This document shows positions 34,610 to 43,269 of a stretch of 64,000 nt of DNA, piece after piece. The stretch's first letter is position 1, and each line of letters starts with the position of its first letter. The position numbers were made by a program, and so were the translations under genes. A model generated the notes under the pieces. The model saw nothing but the letters and a program-made list of their open reading frames with translations. It was not told where the DNA came from and did no database searches. The stretch comes from Bradyrhizobium lupini (GTDB lineage: Bacteria > Pseudomonadota > Alphaproteobacteria > Rhizobiales > Xanthobacteraceae), in assembly GCF_040939785.1 (NCBI RefSeq), contig NZ_CP162553.1, positions 2,046,001 to 2,110,000 on the forward strand, written 5' to 3'.

Positions 34610-35641
34610 TCACGCCGTGAGAGCGGCGGGTTCCTTGTAGGGTTCGTTCCTGGCCATCATCGCCCATGCCATCCTGGCGAGCTTATTGGCGAGTGCGATG
34701 GCTGCGACCTTGGTGGGGCGGCGTGCCAACAACGCAGTGAGCCAAGGCCGATGGCTCGTGCCATGGATCTTGGCATAGCGGATCACGGCGAGTGCGCCCG
34801 CTGTGAACAGGCTGCGCAAATAGCGATCGCCTTGCTTGCTGATACGGCCAAGCTTGTCCTTGCCCCCACTGGAGTTCTGCTTCGGCACGAGTCCGACCCA
34901 GGCCGAGAAGTCCCGCCCCGACCGGAAGGTTCCCGCATCGGCAACGCTTGCGACTAGCGCCGTTGCCAGTGCTGGACCGACGCCAGGGATCGCATCCAGT
35001 CGCCTGCTCGTCGCGTTTGATCGATGCCAGGCAATGATGCGCCTGTCGAACTCCAGGATCTGAGCCTTCAGTACCCGCAACTGACCGCCGAGAGCCGCAA
35101 GACACGCGCGGGCCACCTCCGGGACCCGGCGGTCAGCTGGATCGGCGACGACTTCCAACAGCTGTTCGACACCCCTGCGCCCGACGGGGGCAACAATCCC
35201 GAACTCGGCCAGATATTCACGGATCGAGTTGATGACAGCAGTCTGCTGGCGAATGAAGAGATGGCGTACGCGATGAAGCATCAGACAGCTCTGTTGCTCG
35301 TTCGTCTTGGTCGGCACGAACCGCATGTTGGGCCTTGTGACCGCCTCGCAAATAGCCTCCGCGTCGGTGCTGTCCTTCTTCTGCCGCTTGACGTAGGGCT
35401 TCACATAGGCCGGAGGCATCAGACGCACCGTATGCCCCAACGCCTGCAGCTCGCGGGACCAATGGTGCGATGAAGCGCAAGCCTCGATCCCAACTAGACA
35501 CGGCGGCAACTTCTCAAAGAAGGACAGCACGAAGCGGCGCTTGAGCTGACGGCGTATGACCACCTGGCCGGCTGCATCGACCCCATGTACTTGAAAGACC
35601 GACTTCGCGATATCCAGACCAATTGTTGAAACTGACTGCAT
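34610..35641 (-). CDS. IS110-family transposase
   Basis: 343 residues, complete. The N-terminal DEDD RuvC-like domain has its acidic residues in TIGLDIAKSVFQ, VGIEACASSHHW, and KKDSTDAEAICEA. The C-terminal transposase_20 domain has LDAIPGVGPALATALVASVA, FSAWVGLVPKQNSSGGKDKL and the serine-containing RYLRSLFTAGALAVIRY. GGAGGAGCAACCT precedes the ATG. The length and intactness suggest an active element. The ends of the IS are not visible to me, since IS110 elements lack clear inverted repeats. Confidence 0.95.
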   Translation of the reverse strand: MQSVSTIGLDIAKSVFQVHGVDAAGQVVIRRQLKRRFVLSFFEKLPPCLVGIEACASSHHWSRELQALGHTVRLMPPAYVKPYVKRQKKDSTDAEAICEAVTRPNMRFVPTKTNEQQSCLMLHRVRHLFIRQQTAVINSIREYLAEFGIVAPVGRRGVEQLLEVVADPADRRVPEVARACLAALGGQLRVLKAQILEFDRRIIAWHRSNATSRRLDAIPGVGPALATALVASVADAGTFRSGRDFSAWVGLVPKQNSSGGKDKLGRISKQGDRYLRSLFTAGALAVIRYAKIHGTSHRPWLTALLARRPTKVAAIALANKLARMAWAMMARNEPYKEPAALTA

Positions 35642-35801
35642 AGGTTGCTCCTCCGAATCGTGGGAGCCTTAAACGACGCCCAGTCTTTGGCACTCTCGTG
35701 CCCGTGGAGGAGCCGTCCACAGCATCAGAAGCGGGAATGCCAAAGAGCTCCCTGCTCAAGCCGCACCTCGCAAGAACCACGTTCACTCCCTTCAGGGCAG
35801 C

Positions 35802-35829
35802 AAAAAGCCCGCAACAATACGCGGGCTTT
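35802..35829 (-). terminator. Rho-independent terminator
   Basis: Stem AAAGCCCGC / GCGGGCTTT with an 8-base loop. On the minus strand it is followed by a TTTTT run, just after the microprotein gene at 35850-35957. Confidence 0.75.
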
Positions 35830-35849
35830 GGTCGCAGGACAGAAAATCG

Positions 35850-35957
35850 TTAGCTTTCGTCGTTCTGCCAAAAGCTCAGCGATGGTTTGACCACGACCAC
35901 GAGGCCGGCAAGGGCGAGAAAGGCGACGGCGACGAACGTGATTGCGATCTCTTCCAT
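35850..35957 (-). CDS. 35-residue membrane microprotein
   Basis: ATG preceded by TCAGGAGACTTC. MEEIAITFVAVAFLALAGLV, then VVVKPSLSFWQNDES: one transmembrane helix and a C-terminal PSLSFWQNDE motif. The next ORF upstream (36094-36195) has the same plan and ends PSLTWWVDE, so they are paralogues. A good terminator follows. Together, site, terminator and paralogue make this the best supported micro-gene in the window. Confidence 0.65.
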   Translation of the reverse strand: MEEIAITFVAVAFLALAGLVVVVKPSLSFWQNDES

Positions 35958-36093
35958 GAAGTCTCCTGAGACGCCCTTGCGGAGGATGCAGGTGCGTTGC
36001 GGCGGGATCGTGGCTCCAAGGTGAACTTAGCGTGCCGTTTACCAACCATTGCGTGACCGCCACTCCCGTCAACCTAGGCCCGATTTCGCAGTT

Positions 36094-36195
36094 CTATTCG
36101 TCGACCCACCAGGTAAGCGACGGATAAATGACCAGCAAGCTGACGAGGGCCAGCGATCCGGCCAGTAGCGTCCCTATGATCAAAGCGCCTATCAT
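36094..36195 (-). CDS. 33-residue membrane microprotein, paralogue
   Basis: MIGALIIGTLLAGSLALVSL, then LVIYPSLTWWVDE. The same plan as the 35-residue protein at 35850: hydrophobic helix, then PSLxxWxxDE. There is no Shine-Dalgarno; the ATG follows directly on TATAATATAATCC, so it may be translated from a leaderless transcript or start at an internal codon. The AT-rich island upstream is its likely promoter. Confidence 0.55.
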   Translation of the reverse strand: MIGALIIGTLLAGSLALVSLLVIYPSLTWWVDE

Positions 36196-36250
36196 GGATT
36201 ATATTATAAGCGCATTAAATTTTAACGCAATTAAATTATTTAATTGGTTG
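36196..36250 (-). promoter_or_regulatory. AT-rich promoter-like island
   Basis: On the minus strand it reads aattaaataatttaattgcg, then ttaaaatttaatgcgcttat and aatataatcc up to the ATG at 36195. It includes TATAAT 10-15 bases before the start. Confidence 0.45.
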
Positions 36251-36437
36251 TTTCCCCTTCGATGGACTGGAGTCCGCTGCGGCCAAAAGTGTCGGTCGGG
36301 CGCTCGGTTGCGAACTGCCGGGCTGCGCTATGAACAGACATATAGCTGCACCGCATTAACAGACGCCATGGACTACCAGCAGACGTCGCTTGCGGGCTGA
36401 ATCAACGAGGTCGCGCACCGAGGCGCAGCCTCTGCCT

Positions 36438-36527
36438 TTACAGATTGAAGTACAACATAGAGACTAGAACCGTCGAAAATACACCTAGCCCTATTATGGC
36501 AACTTTAAAAACCAGGTCGGCTGCCAA
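36438..36527 (-). CDS. 29-residue membrane microprotein
   Basis: TTG start 5 bases after GGGAGG. AADLVFKVAIIGLGVFSTVL, then VSMLYFNL: nearly all hydrophobic, one membrane segment. A GTG in the same frame three codons upstream overlaps the ribosome site and is less likely. Function unknown. Confidence 0.5.
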   Translation of the reverse strand: MAADLVFKVAIIGLGVFSTVLVSMLYFNL

Positions 36528-36550
36528 GTGCACCTCCCTCAGTTTGCAAA

Positions 36551-36761
36551 TCAGTTAGAAGCATACGCCTTACTTCCGCGCCTGCAATCCGGGAAGGAAA
36601 GCCATTCATCAATATGGGCGGCGATATCGCACGTGGGCCTTTCAAAAGGTCTTCACGTTCCGCACCCGGAGGCAGGTGCCCCGCCTTTTCCCTTGCCCCT
36701 AGCTTCCTCGAGGAGTCGTTGGCCTAGCGTCTTAACTGTTTGAACCGGTGGCGTTTCATAA
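36551..36761 (-). pseudogene. Small rhizobial protein family, broken
   Basis: Reads ETPPVQTVKTLGQRLLEEAR and later, after a disrupted middle with a stop, DIAAHIDEWLSFPDC. Intact relatives I recall run PPVQTVKELGKRLLEQAR...RDALLRKARQADTASHIDEWLSSPGL. The middle piece EREDLLKGPRA is readable in another frame, so at least two frameshifts occurred. Confidence 0.45.
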
Positions 36762-36811
36762 ACGTCCTCCCGATGTGATATCTGCTACTTAAACGCTCTC
36801 AGAGTCGCGCA

Positions 36812-37208
36812 GTGCGTTGCGGCTATCGCGTGTTGCGGCATAGACTTCTGAATACTTGCCGTCAAAAAGCAATCGAGATGACGCTGCGGCGTATTGATGT
36901 CGCCGGCATTGCGCCGGACTTTCAGGATGTAGCTGAAATCTACACGATCAATAACGCACGGGACTGGCAGCTAGATCCTTCTGCTGCGCTCGATATCGAG
37001 GCCCGCCTGCGATCGTACGGCTTCGATCAGCATGGAAGCCTATGTTCAAGCGCGCGATATCCTCGTGCCGTTTGAATCGCCCCTGAACGGAGCACAGTTT
37101 CCACGCCTAATGATGCTGAAGGAGATTAACAACTTTCGGCGCTCAAAAATGGCTGATCTTGCCAATGCTGCGGAGCGCAAAGGTTGGCCAAGCGGCGTCA
37201 AGCTCTAG
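36812..37208 (+). pseudogene. Broken paralogue of the gene at 26080-26655
   Basis: First frame: YRVLRHRLLNTCRQKAIEMT, LRRIDVAGIAPDFQDVAEIY, LDPSAALDIEARLRSYGFDQ. A frameshift follows, and the second frame reads EAYVQARDILVPFESPLNGA, QFPRLMMLKEINN up to a stop at 37208. The N-terminal third is missing. Same family as the phage-cassette protein 10 kb upstream, but clearly diverged, so not a recent copy. Confidence 0.75.
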
Positions 37209-37392
37209 CGAAAAGGTTCTTGCTGATGAGACCTTGCCTCGACGTTAGCTTCATCCGGCAACGATTTATGGTCCAGATTGCCCAGCGCACTGCTCCACAA
37301 TTGAGCATGAGTTGCCTCACAATTGTCATAGCACCTCCATTGCAACGCAATATAGTTCGTTCAAGCAATCAGGAATGATCAGGCGAATTTCA

Positions 37393-37959
37393 ATGATCAG
37401 ACATGCTCTCCGCATGCTGGCCACAATGTATTGCGTTTGCAGCCAGCCAGCCTATTCAAACTACAAATCTCAAGCAGTGGCTCCGCCACTTTCATTCTCA
37501 CAATTCTGCGTCCAATATCCGGAGGACTGCCAACGCCACGACGATTGCAGAATCAGAGATTTCCGCTCCTCGATTCAGCGTTGGCGAGAGCTCGCTGAAA
37601 TCAATTCGACGGTGAATTTCGGCATAGCTCCAAAGGATCTGCTCGCAAGCCGACGTGACGCGGAATGGCAGATATTTCCCTCCCAGGGCAATTGCGGCGA
37701 CTACGCCGTTACCAAGCGCCATCTATTACTTCGATCGGGTTGGCCCAGTTCGGTTCTTCTTCTCGCAGAAGTGGTAATCCGAGCAACCGGAGAGCACCAC
37801 CTTGTACTGCTCGTGCGTGAGGGAAGAGCGGTCCTTGTACTCGATAACCTAAGTCCAGTGGTCACGCCGCTCGTGGATGCCTTAGACCGATACATCCTGG
37901 TGCGGGCGGAATCGGAAACTGATCCACGGTATTGGACGCGCCAAGTTGGTGTCTTCTAG
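37393..37959 (+). CDS. Transglutaminase-like cysteine peptidase (BTLCP)
   Basis: 188 residues from ATG 37393; starts at 37375 and 37312 are also open. The first 22 residues are hydrophobic (MIRHALRMLATMYCVCSQPA) and probably an export signal. The catalytic triad of the BTLCP family (DUF920) is seen: Cys in PSQGNCGDYAVTKRHLL, His in ATGEHHLVLLVREG, Asp in LVLDNLSPVV. BTLCPs are periplasmic; LapG is the known member, cutting adhesins under c-di-GMP control, but this one has no LapD neighbour. It may act on the cell envelope near the EPS locus. Confidence 0.8.
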   Translation: MIRHALRMLATMYCVCSQPAYSNYKSQAVAPPLSFSQFCVQYPEDCQRHDDCRIRDFRSSIQRWRELAEINSTVNFGIAPKDLLASRRDAEWQIFPSQGNCGDYAVTKRHLLLRSGWPSSVLLLAEVVIRATGEHHLVLLVREGRAVLVLDNLSPVVTPLVDALDRYILVRAESETDPRYWTRQVGVF

Positions 37960-38150
37960 GACGTTCGAAGAATACGGCTCGCGAGTATCCTCCTCGTTGG
38001 CAAGGAAGCTCAGAGTAACCATAATGGGGATCCCGGAGCATCCAGACGGGACAGAGCAGGCCGTTAATCTAAGGCTTGATTTTTGCTCGGCTTCACCCTC
38101 CCTAGTGAAGCCAATTTCGTGTAAGCACAAATCTTCATTATGGGATTGAT

Positions 38151-39242
38151 ATGACAAAGAAACGAGCACTTATCACCGGCGTCACCGGCCAGGACGGCGC
38201 CTATTTGGCTGAACTTCTTTTGCAGAAGGGGTACGAGGTCCACGGCATCAAGCGTCGAACCTCCCTCTTCAATACGGACCGCATTGACCATCTGTATCTC
38301 GATCCACACGAGCCCAATCCGCCCTTCCGGCTTCACTATGGCGATCTCACGGATTCCTCGAGCTTGATCCGTATCGTCGGCCAAGTGCAGCCAGACGAGA
38401 TCTACAATCTCGCAGCGCAGAGCCATGTTGCGGTTTCGTTCGAGGAACCCGAGTACACGGCGAATTCCGACGGCCTTGGCACGTTGCGGATCCTTGAGGC
38501 GATGCGCATTACAGGCTTGGAGAGGAAGGCGCGCTTCTACCAGGCCTCAACGTCTGAACTCTATGGTTTGGTTCAGGAGATCCCCCAAAAGGAGACCACG
38601 CCTTTTTATCCGCGCTCACCATATGCGGTCGCCAAGCTCTACGCCTATTGGATCACGGTCAATTACCGTGAAGCCTACGGCATGTATGCCTGCAATGGCA
38701 TTCTGTTTAACCACGAATCTCCTGTCCGCGGCGAGACCTTCGTGACCCGAAAGATTACGCGCGCACTGGCACGGATCCATTTGGGCCTGCAAGAGCGGCT
38801 CTATCTCGGAAACCTCGATGCGTTGCGCGATTGGGGACATGCGCGCGATTATGTTGAGATGCAGTGGCTGATGCTGCAGCAGGAAAAGCCGGAAGATTTC
38901 GTCATCGCAACGGGCGTTCAACATTCGGTGCGAGACTTCGTCAACGTCGCGGCGAGCGAAGTCGGCATGAAGATCGGATGGGAAGGGTCCGGCGTCGACG
39001 AGAAGGGCTACAATGTGGCAAGCGGAACATGCGTGGTCTCGGTTGATCCGCGTTATTTCCGGCCGACTGAAGTCGCCACTTTGCTTGGAGATCCGTCCAA
39101 GGCGAAGGAAAAGCTTGGCTGGCAGCCGGTAACCTCTTTCGAGAGTCTTGTGCGCGAGATGATGAAAGAAGACCTTGAATCTGCGAAGCGAGATGAACTC
39201 ATCAAGCAGCACGGCTTTAGGTATTTCCCACGCCATGAATAA
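38151..39242 (+). CDS. gmd: GDP-mannose 4,6-dehydratase
   Basis: 363 residues, full length. The Rossmann motif GVTGQDG is at residues 10-16, with the catalytic STSELYG and [20 protein letters not shown] (Y-x3-K), and the GMD-specific [17 protein letters not shown]. It converts GDP-D-mannose to GDP-4-keto-6-deoxy-mannose, the first step to GDP-L-fucose. fcl at 41545-42519 does the second step. Transcribed toward a shared terminator at 39258-39287. Confidence 0.97.
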   Translation: MTKKRALITGVTGQDGAYLAELLLQKGYEVHGIKRRTSLFNTDRIDHLYLDPHEPNPPFRLHYGDLTDSSSLIRIVGQVQPDEIYNLAAQSHVAVSFEEPEYTANSDGLGTLRILEAMRITGLERKARFYQASTSELYGLVQEIPQKETTPFYPRSPYAVAKLYAYWITVNYREAYGMYACNGILFNHESPVRGETFVTRKITRALARIHLGLQERLYLGNLDALRDWGHARDYVEMQWLMLQQEKPEDFVIATGVQHSVRDFVNVAASEVGMKIGWEGSGVDEKGYNVASGTCVVSVDPRYFRPTEVATLLGDPSKAKEKLGWQPVTSFESLVREMMKEDLESAKRDELIKQHGFRYFPRHE

Positions 39243-39257
39243 GCAATAATAGAAAGA

Positions 39258-39287
39258 AGCGGCGGTCACCCTTGTGACCGCCGCTTG
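39258..39287. terminator. Bidirectional terminator between gmd and epimerase gene
   Basis: Perfect 13-bp stem AAGCGGCGGTCAC / GTGACCGCCGCTT with loop CCTT, between two convergent genes. The minus strand has a loose T-rich tail. Confidence 0.75.
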
Positions 39288-39315
39288 CGAGCCTGCCAAC
39301 CGATTGCCTAGAATT

Positions 39316-40302
39316 CTACTCGAACCGACCCAGCGCGGAACAAGAGCGCCAATCTTGGAGAGCGCTCACAAGATCGAACCTCCTTACAAAACCAGCTTCT
39401 TGAAGTTTTCGCGGCACGATGTTTGTCGATCGAAACAACTTCATCACGCGAGCTCGATTAACGGAAGTCTTGATGCCGATCTTCGAAAGCATCTCAAAGA
39501 GAAGTCCTGCAAGAAGGATCAGCTGCAACGGTATCGTACCGACGGGCTTAGGTAAGTGCGCCGCATCGCGAAATGCGGCACAAATTTTTTCAGTCGTAAT
39601 CGGTTCATCAAATGCAAAATTGTAAGTAACAAGCTTCTCATCACTCCTTAGAGCGAATTCGAACGATGCAACGAGGTCTTTGACGTAGCCACACGCCTTC
39701 TTCGTATCCCGTCTACCGGGATAGAAAAATGCTCTCCTTTCTAGAGTCCTAGCTAGTCGCGTAAAATTACCTCGTTCCTGAAAGCCAAAAACGACAGCAG
39801 GTCGAACAATGACAAGCTTCCGATTGGCGCTCTCGCGTTGCCATACTTCGTGTACCCGCTCAGCCAAGAGCTTCGATTTGCCATAGGCGCTCTCGGGATT
39901 CGGTTGGCACAACTCCGAGACTTCCTCTTCACTCGGTCCGTATATCGATATCGAGCTCGTGAAAAGCAAAGCGCTGACACCAGTCCGACGGGCATAATCG
40001 GTTACATTCAAGGCGCCAGTAACATTCGTCCAATAATACTCCCAATCGTCGTGACCTGGGGTAACGTGCACGGCCGCCAGATTATAGATATCCGTCACGT
40101 CAGGAATGAACTCAGGAGGAATCGGATGTCGAACGTCACAATGGACATACTCGACGCCAACCGTCTCGAATCTTTGATGGGGCGCGATATCGGCGCTTAC
40201 CACCCTCGAATAGTCACCAGACTCAATGAGGGCTCGAACTAGATGCGACCCAATAAATCCGTGTCCTCCGAAAACAACAGCAATTCGTTTATCAACTTTC
40301 AT
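39316..40302 (-). CDS. NAD-dependent sugar epimerase/dehydratase
   Basis: 328 residues from ATG 40302, with AAGGTGGG just upstream. Extended SDR: NAD motif VVFGGHGFIGSHLVRALIES, then DIYNLAAVHVTPG, catalytic TSSISIYGPS and SAYGKSKLLAERVHEVW (Y-x3-K), IVRPAVVFG. The substrate is not evident; partners suggest a nucleotide sugar for the same polysaccharide. It follows the glycosyltransferase gene by 16 bases in the fcl operon. Confidence 0.85.
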   Translation of the reverse strand: MKVDKRIAVVFGGHGFIGSHLVRALIESGDYSRVVSADIAPHQRFETVGVEYVHCDVRHPIPPEFIPDVTDIYNLAAVHVTPGHDDWEYYWTNVTGALNVTDYARRTGVSALLFTSSISIYGPSEEEVSELCQPNPESAYGKSKLLAERVHEVWQRESANRKLVIVRPAVVFGFQERGNFTRLARTLERRAFFYPGRRDTKKACGYVKDLVASFEFALRSDEKLVTYNFAFDEPITTEKICAAFRDAAHLPKPVGTIPLQLILLAGLLFEMLSKIGIKTSVNRARVMKLFRSTNIVPRKLQEAGFVRRFDLVSALQDWRSCSALGRFE

Positions 40303-40318
40303 AACCCACCTTCTAAGG

Positions 40319-41521
40319 TCATGCCTGTTCAATCACCGATAAGTATTGACGCATAATAGCCTGCTTGTTCATGCAATTGGCCACGAAGGACTGACCGTTT
40401 TGTCCCTTTGCTTCCAATTCCTCCTTGCTGTCGATGAGAGTAACGACTCTCTCAAACAATGCGGTTTCATCGCCAGGAGAAACGCATATCCCTGCATTGG
40501 AACGTTCGGTCAAAACATCCAAGGGGCTGCTTGGCTCTGCGATACAGACATAAGGACGCCCAGCCGCCATGATCGAAAATAGCTTCGACGGCAACGCATA
40601 ATTGGCAACATCAAGCGCTTGCGGGACCATATGGAGGCTAGCCGCCTGCAAGCTTTCCGTGAACTTCTCGCTGCTTGCCAGCGGCAGAAAGATCGCATCA
40701 GCAATGCCGGCGTCTTGAAACAGGCGAGCAATGCGATGCTTTTCCGAGCCGTCTCCCTGCATGACCACTCTCACGTCACCACGCTCAACCGACAGCCGCT
40801 TGATCAAAGGCAAAAGCTGATCGAGGTTCTGCTTTTTTCCAAAATTTCCAGAGTACATCAAAACCGGCGGCGAATGCGGCATCGGCGCCTCCCGCGAGGG
40901 AGTCGCCCAAATTGAAATGACAGAAATCGGCTTCTTACAGCCAAGCTTCTGAAGTTCACTTTTCATGCCGTCGGTCAAGACAACGATCTGGTCGGACCGA
41001 TTGAGCGCGAATCGCTCGACCACCTGCATTAGCGAAATCAATAACGGACTGGTGGCGATCTTGAGAGAACGAGCCAAACCACTCTCAATATCGTGCACAA
41101 CCGTAACGATCTTTGCTCCTGAAAGCAGCTTGATTACTAACGCTCCGAACACCGTTAGAATGCTGGGCACGTAAGCGACCACTATGTCAGTCGCTCTAAA
41201 TTGGCGGCGAACAGCCCGGCTGAGCACGGCAAACAGAAAGCGAATGTCGTTCTTTACTCGCTCTTTGAAGCCTCCCGCACCTCGCTCGCTTACAGGAATG
41301 CGAGATATTTTTATCTCGTGCAGGCTCTCCTCATCCCGCCGACCGTCAAGCCAGCCGCCGAACTTTTCAACTGTTGGGTAGTGTGGGCGGAAAGCGACCA
41401 CACGAACTTGAAATCCATGTTCCTGGAGCCAAATCGCAAGCTCCGTGCAATATGGCGCAGATCCGATCTCTTCAGGCCAAAAATACGGGGAAAGATAGAG
41501 GATATTCTTGATCACTTGCAT
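40319..41521 (-). CDS. GT4 glycosyltransferase, WbuB/WcaI-like
   Basis: 400 residues from ATG 41521 (MQVIKNILYLSPYFWPEEIG). GT-B fold: N-terminal FWPEEIGSAPYCTELAIWLQ, C-terminal MYSGNFGKKQNLDQLLPLIK, VVMQGDGSEKHRIARLF, LPSKLFSIMAAGRPYVCIAE (the donor-binding E-x7-E region). The PEEIGSAPYCTELA opening is typical of WcaI/WbuB enzymes of colanic acid and O-antigen clusters, which use fucose-type or N-acetylfucosamine donors. The neighbouring fcl makes this plausible. The gap to fcl is 23 bases. Confidence 0.85.
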   Translation of the reverse strand: MQVIKNILYLSPYFWPEEIGSAPYCTELAIWLQEHGFQVRVVAFRPHYPTVEKFGGWLDGRRDEESLHEIKISRIPVSERGAGGFKERVKNDIRFLFAVLSRAVRRQFRATDIVVAYVPSILTVFGALVIKLLSGAKIVTVVHDIESGLARSLKIATSPLLISLMQVVERFALNRSDQIVVLTDGMKSELQKLGCKKPISVISIWATPSREAPMPHSPPVLMYSGNFGKKQNLDQLLPLIKRLSVERGDVRVVMQGDGSEKHRIARLFQDAGIADAIFLPLASSEKFTESLQAASLHMVPQALDVANYALPSKLFSIMAAGRPYVCIAEPSSPLDVLTERSNAGICVSPGDETALFERVVTLIDSKEELEAKGQNGQSFVANCMNKQAIMRQYLSVIEQA

Positions 41522-41544
41522 ATCTCTTCTGAACGGGCAGAGCT

Positions 41545-42519
41545 CTAAGCTTGGACGCCAACACGCATGTTCCGTCCACCCATCTCGAGAAAATCTGCAT
41601 AGGCAACAGCCAGCCCAACCGACAAGGGCGTCTTTGGCGCCCACCCAAGTTCGCGAACGCGGGAACTGTCGAGGAGCTTGCGCGGCGTGCCGTCGGGCTT
41701 GGACGCATCGAAAATCAATTTACCTTCGTAGCCGACAACATCAGCTACAGCCGCTGCGAAGTCTGCGATCGACAACTCGTCTCCGCTCCCGACGTTTATC
41801 GGCAGGTCACTCGAATAATTCTTCAGAAGAAAAACGCACGCGTCCGCAAAGTCTTCGACGTTGAGAAATTCACGAAGCGGCGTACCGGTGCCCCATACGG
41901 CGACACTGGGTGCTTTTGCGAGCTTGGCTTCGTGGAAGCGCCGGATCAGTGCCGCCGGAACGTGACTATGATCCGGATGATAATTGTCGCCACGGCCATA
42001 GAGATTGGTCGGCATCACCGAAATGAAGTCATCGCCATATTGCCGACGAAAGGCTTGGCACATCTTGAGGCCGGCGATCTTCGCGATAGCGTACCACTCG
42101 TTGGTCGGCTCAAGCGGCCCAGTCAGTAATTCGCTTTCGGCGATCGGCTGCTTGGCGTGTTTGGGATAGATGCAGGACGAGCCGAGGAACAGTAGGCGCT
42201 GTACGCCAACCATGTGACTTGCGCGGATCACGCTCAATTCCAGCGCCAGGTTGTCGCAGAGAAAATCGACCGGGAGATTGTTGTTGGCTGCGATACCGCC
42301 AACCTTTGCGGCGGCGTGAACCACCACCTCTGGACGATTGGCCTCGAGCCATTTCAGCGTTGGCTCTTCCCTTGTGAGGTCCAGCTCACGCCGGTCGGCC
42401 GTCAGGACAATGCAGTTCTCTGACGCAAGCCTGCGGACGACGGCTGATCCGACCATGCCGCGGTGACCCGCGACGAAGACACGTTTGCCCGTGAGATCGT
42501 AGGTTGAAACCCCTGCCAT
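41545..42519 (-). CDS. fcl: GDP-L-fucose synthase
   Basis: 324 residues from ATG 42519 (MAGVSTYDLTGKRVFVAGHR), with GAGGAT 3 bases upstream. SDR with GHRGMVG nucleotide motif, VHAAAKVGGIAANN, catalytic GSSCIYPKHAKQPI and NEWYAIAKIAGLKMC (S, Y, K). The 3,5-epimerase/4-reductase converts the Gmd product to GDP-L-fucose. It starts the minus-strand operon with the glycosyltransferase and epimerase genes. Confidence 0.96.
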   Translation of the reverse strand: MAGVSTYDLTGKRVFVAGHRGMVGSAVVRRLASENCIVLTADRRELDLTREEPTLKWLEANRPEVVVHAAAKVGGIAANNNLPVDFLCDNLALELSVIRASHMVGVQRLLFLGSSCIYPKHAKQPIAESELLTGPLEPTNEWYAIAKIAGLKMCQAFRRQYGDDFISVMPTNLYGRGDNYHPDHSHVPAALIRRFHEAKLAKAPSVAVWGTGTPLREFLNVEDFADACVFLLKNYSSDLPINVGSGDELSIADFAAAVADVVGYEGKLIFDASKPDGTPRKLLDSSRVRELGWAPKTPLSVGLAVAYADFLEMGGRNMRVGVQA

Positions 42520-42701
42520 CGTATCCTCTACCAGCGTCCGGCTTGGCCGGATCATCCGGCGGCCGCCGCACTACGCAATCACGCTGCCGATGCAGCCCCG
42601 GCAATCTGGTAACACAATCTTCACCATGCGACAGCCTGTCCCGGTCTGACAAAGATATTCATGGTGAACCTGCGCCGCGCGCACAAAAGGTCAGCACACA
42701 A

Positions 42702-42748
42702 TGAAACAAAAACGAGCAAGGCAGCCGCATCGGCTGTGCGGCTGCCTT
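42702..42748 (-). terminator. Rho-independent terminator
   Basis: 12-bp stem AAGGCAGCCGCA / TGCGGCTGCCTT with a 7-base loop. On the minus strand it is followed by GTTTTTGTTT. It serves the gene at 42793-43065. Confidence 0.8.
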
Positions 42749-42792
42749 TAGACATCATCGAAAAACGGCAGACGCCGCCTGTTAGGTAATCC

Positions 42793-43065
42793 TCAGTACG
42801 CCCGGCGCAGGACAGGACCGAGAGGCGCGCAGACCCGATCCATATACCAGCCATAGGGCGTCTCGACCCGCACCAGCGGGCAACGGCGCCACGGCGCATA
42901 CCGATACGGATAAGGCTGCGCCCAGAAGGTAATAGGCGTCACCTGGCCCTCACCCGTAAGCAAGGCCGCAGGTGCCGGCATCTGCATCGCCGCGCTCGCT
43001 CCGCTCGCCGCGGAAAAGCTAACAGTTGCGGCCAAAAGACCCGCTCGCATCAACGTCTTAAACAT
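42793..43065 (-). CDS. Small secreted protein
   Basis: 90 residues from ATG 43065 with AAGGAGC upstream. The signal peptide MFKTLMRAGLLAATVSFSAA ends near SGASA. The mature part is rich in P, Y and W (WAQPYPYRYAPWRRCPLVRV, YGWYMDRVCAPLG) with two cysteines that could form a disulphide. Short periplasmic proteins of this composition are common in Bradyrhizobium. Function unknown. Own terminator. Confidence 0.65.
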   Translation of the reverse strand: MFKTLMRAGLLAATVSFSAASGASAAMQMPAPAALLTGEGQVTPITFWAQPYPYRYAPWRRCPLVRVETPYGWYMDRVCAPLGPVLRRAY

Positions 43066-43269
43066 CCCAAAAAGCTCCTTGCCCCTGCGGATTTGATCCC
43101 CGAGTCGCTTGTCAGCCCCCAGCCGACCAACGTCACGATGCATAAGCCACTCCGCGATTGGCCCAAATAGTGAACCGACTGTACCAAGGCCACCGGCGGA
43201 AATGCAACTCATGCCGGGCGGCCGACGGACTTTCGGAACGACATGGCGCACGGGTGTGGCTTATTGGTC

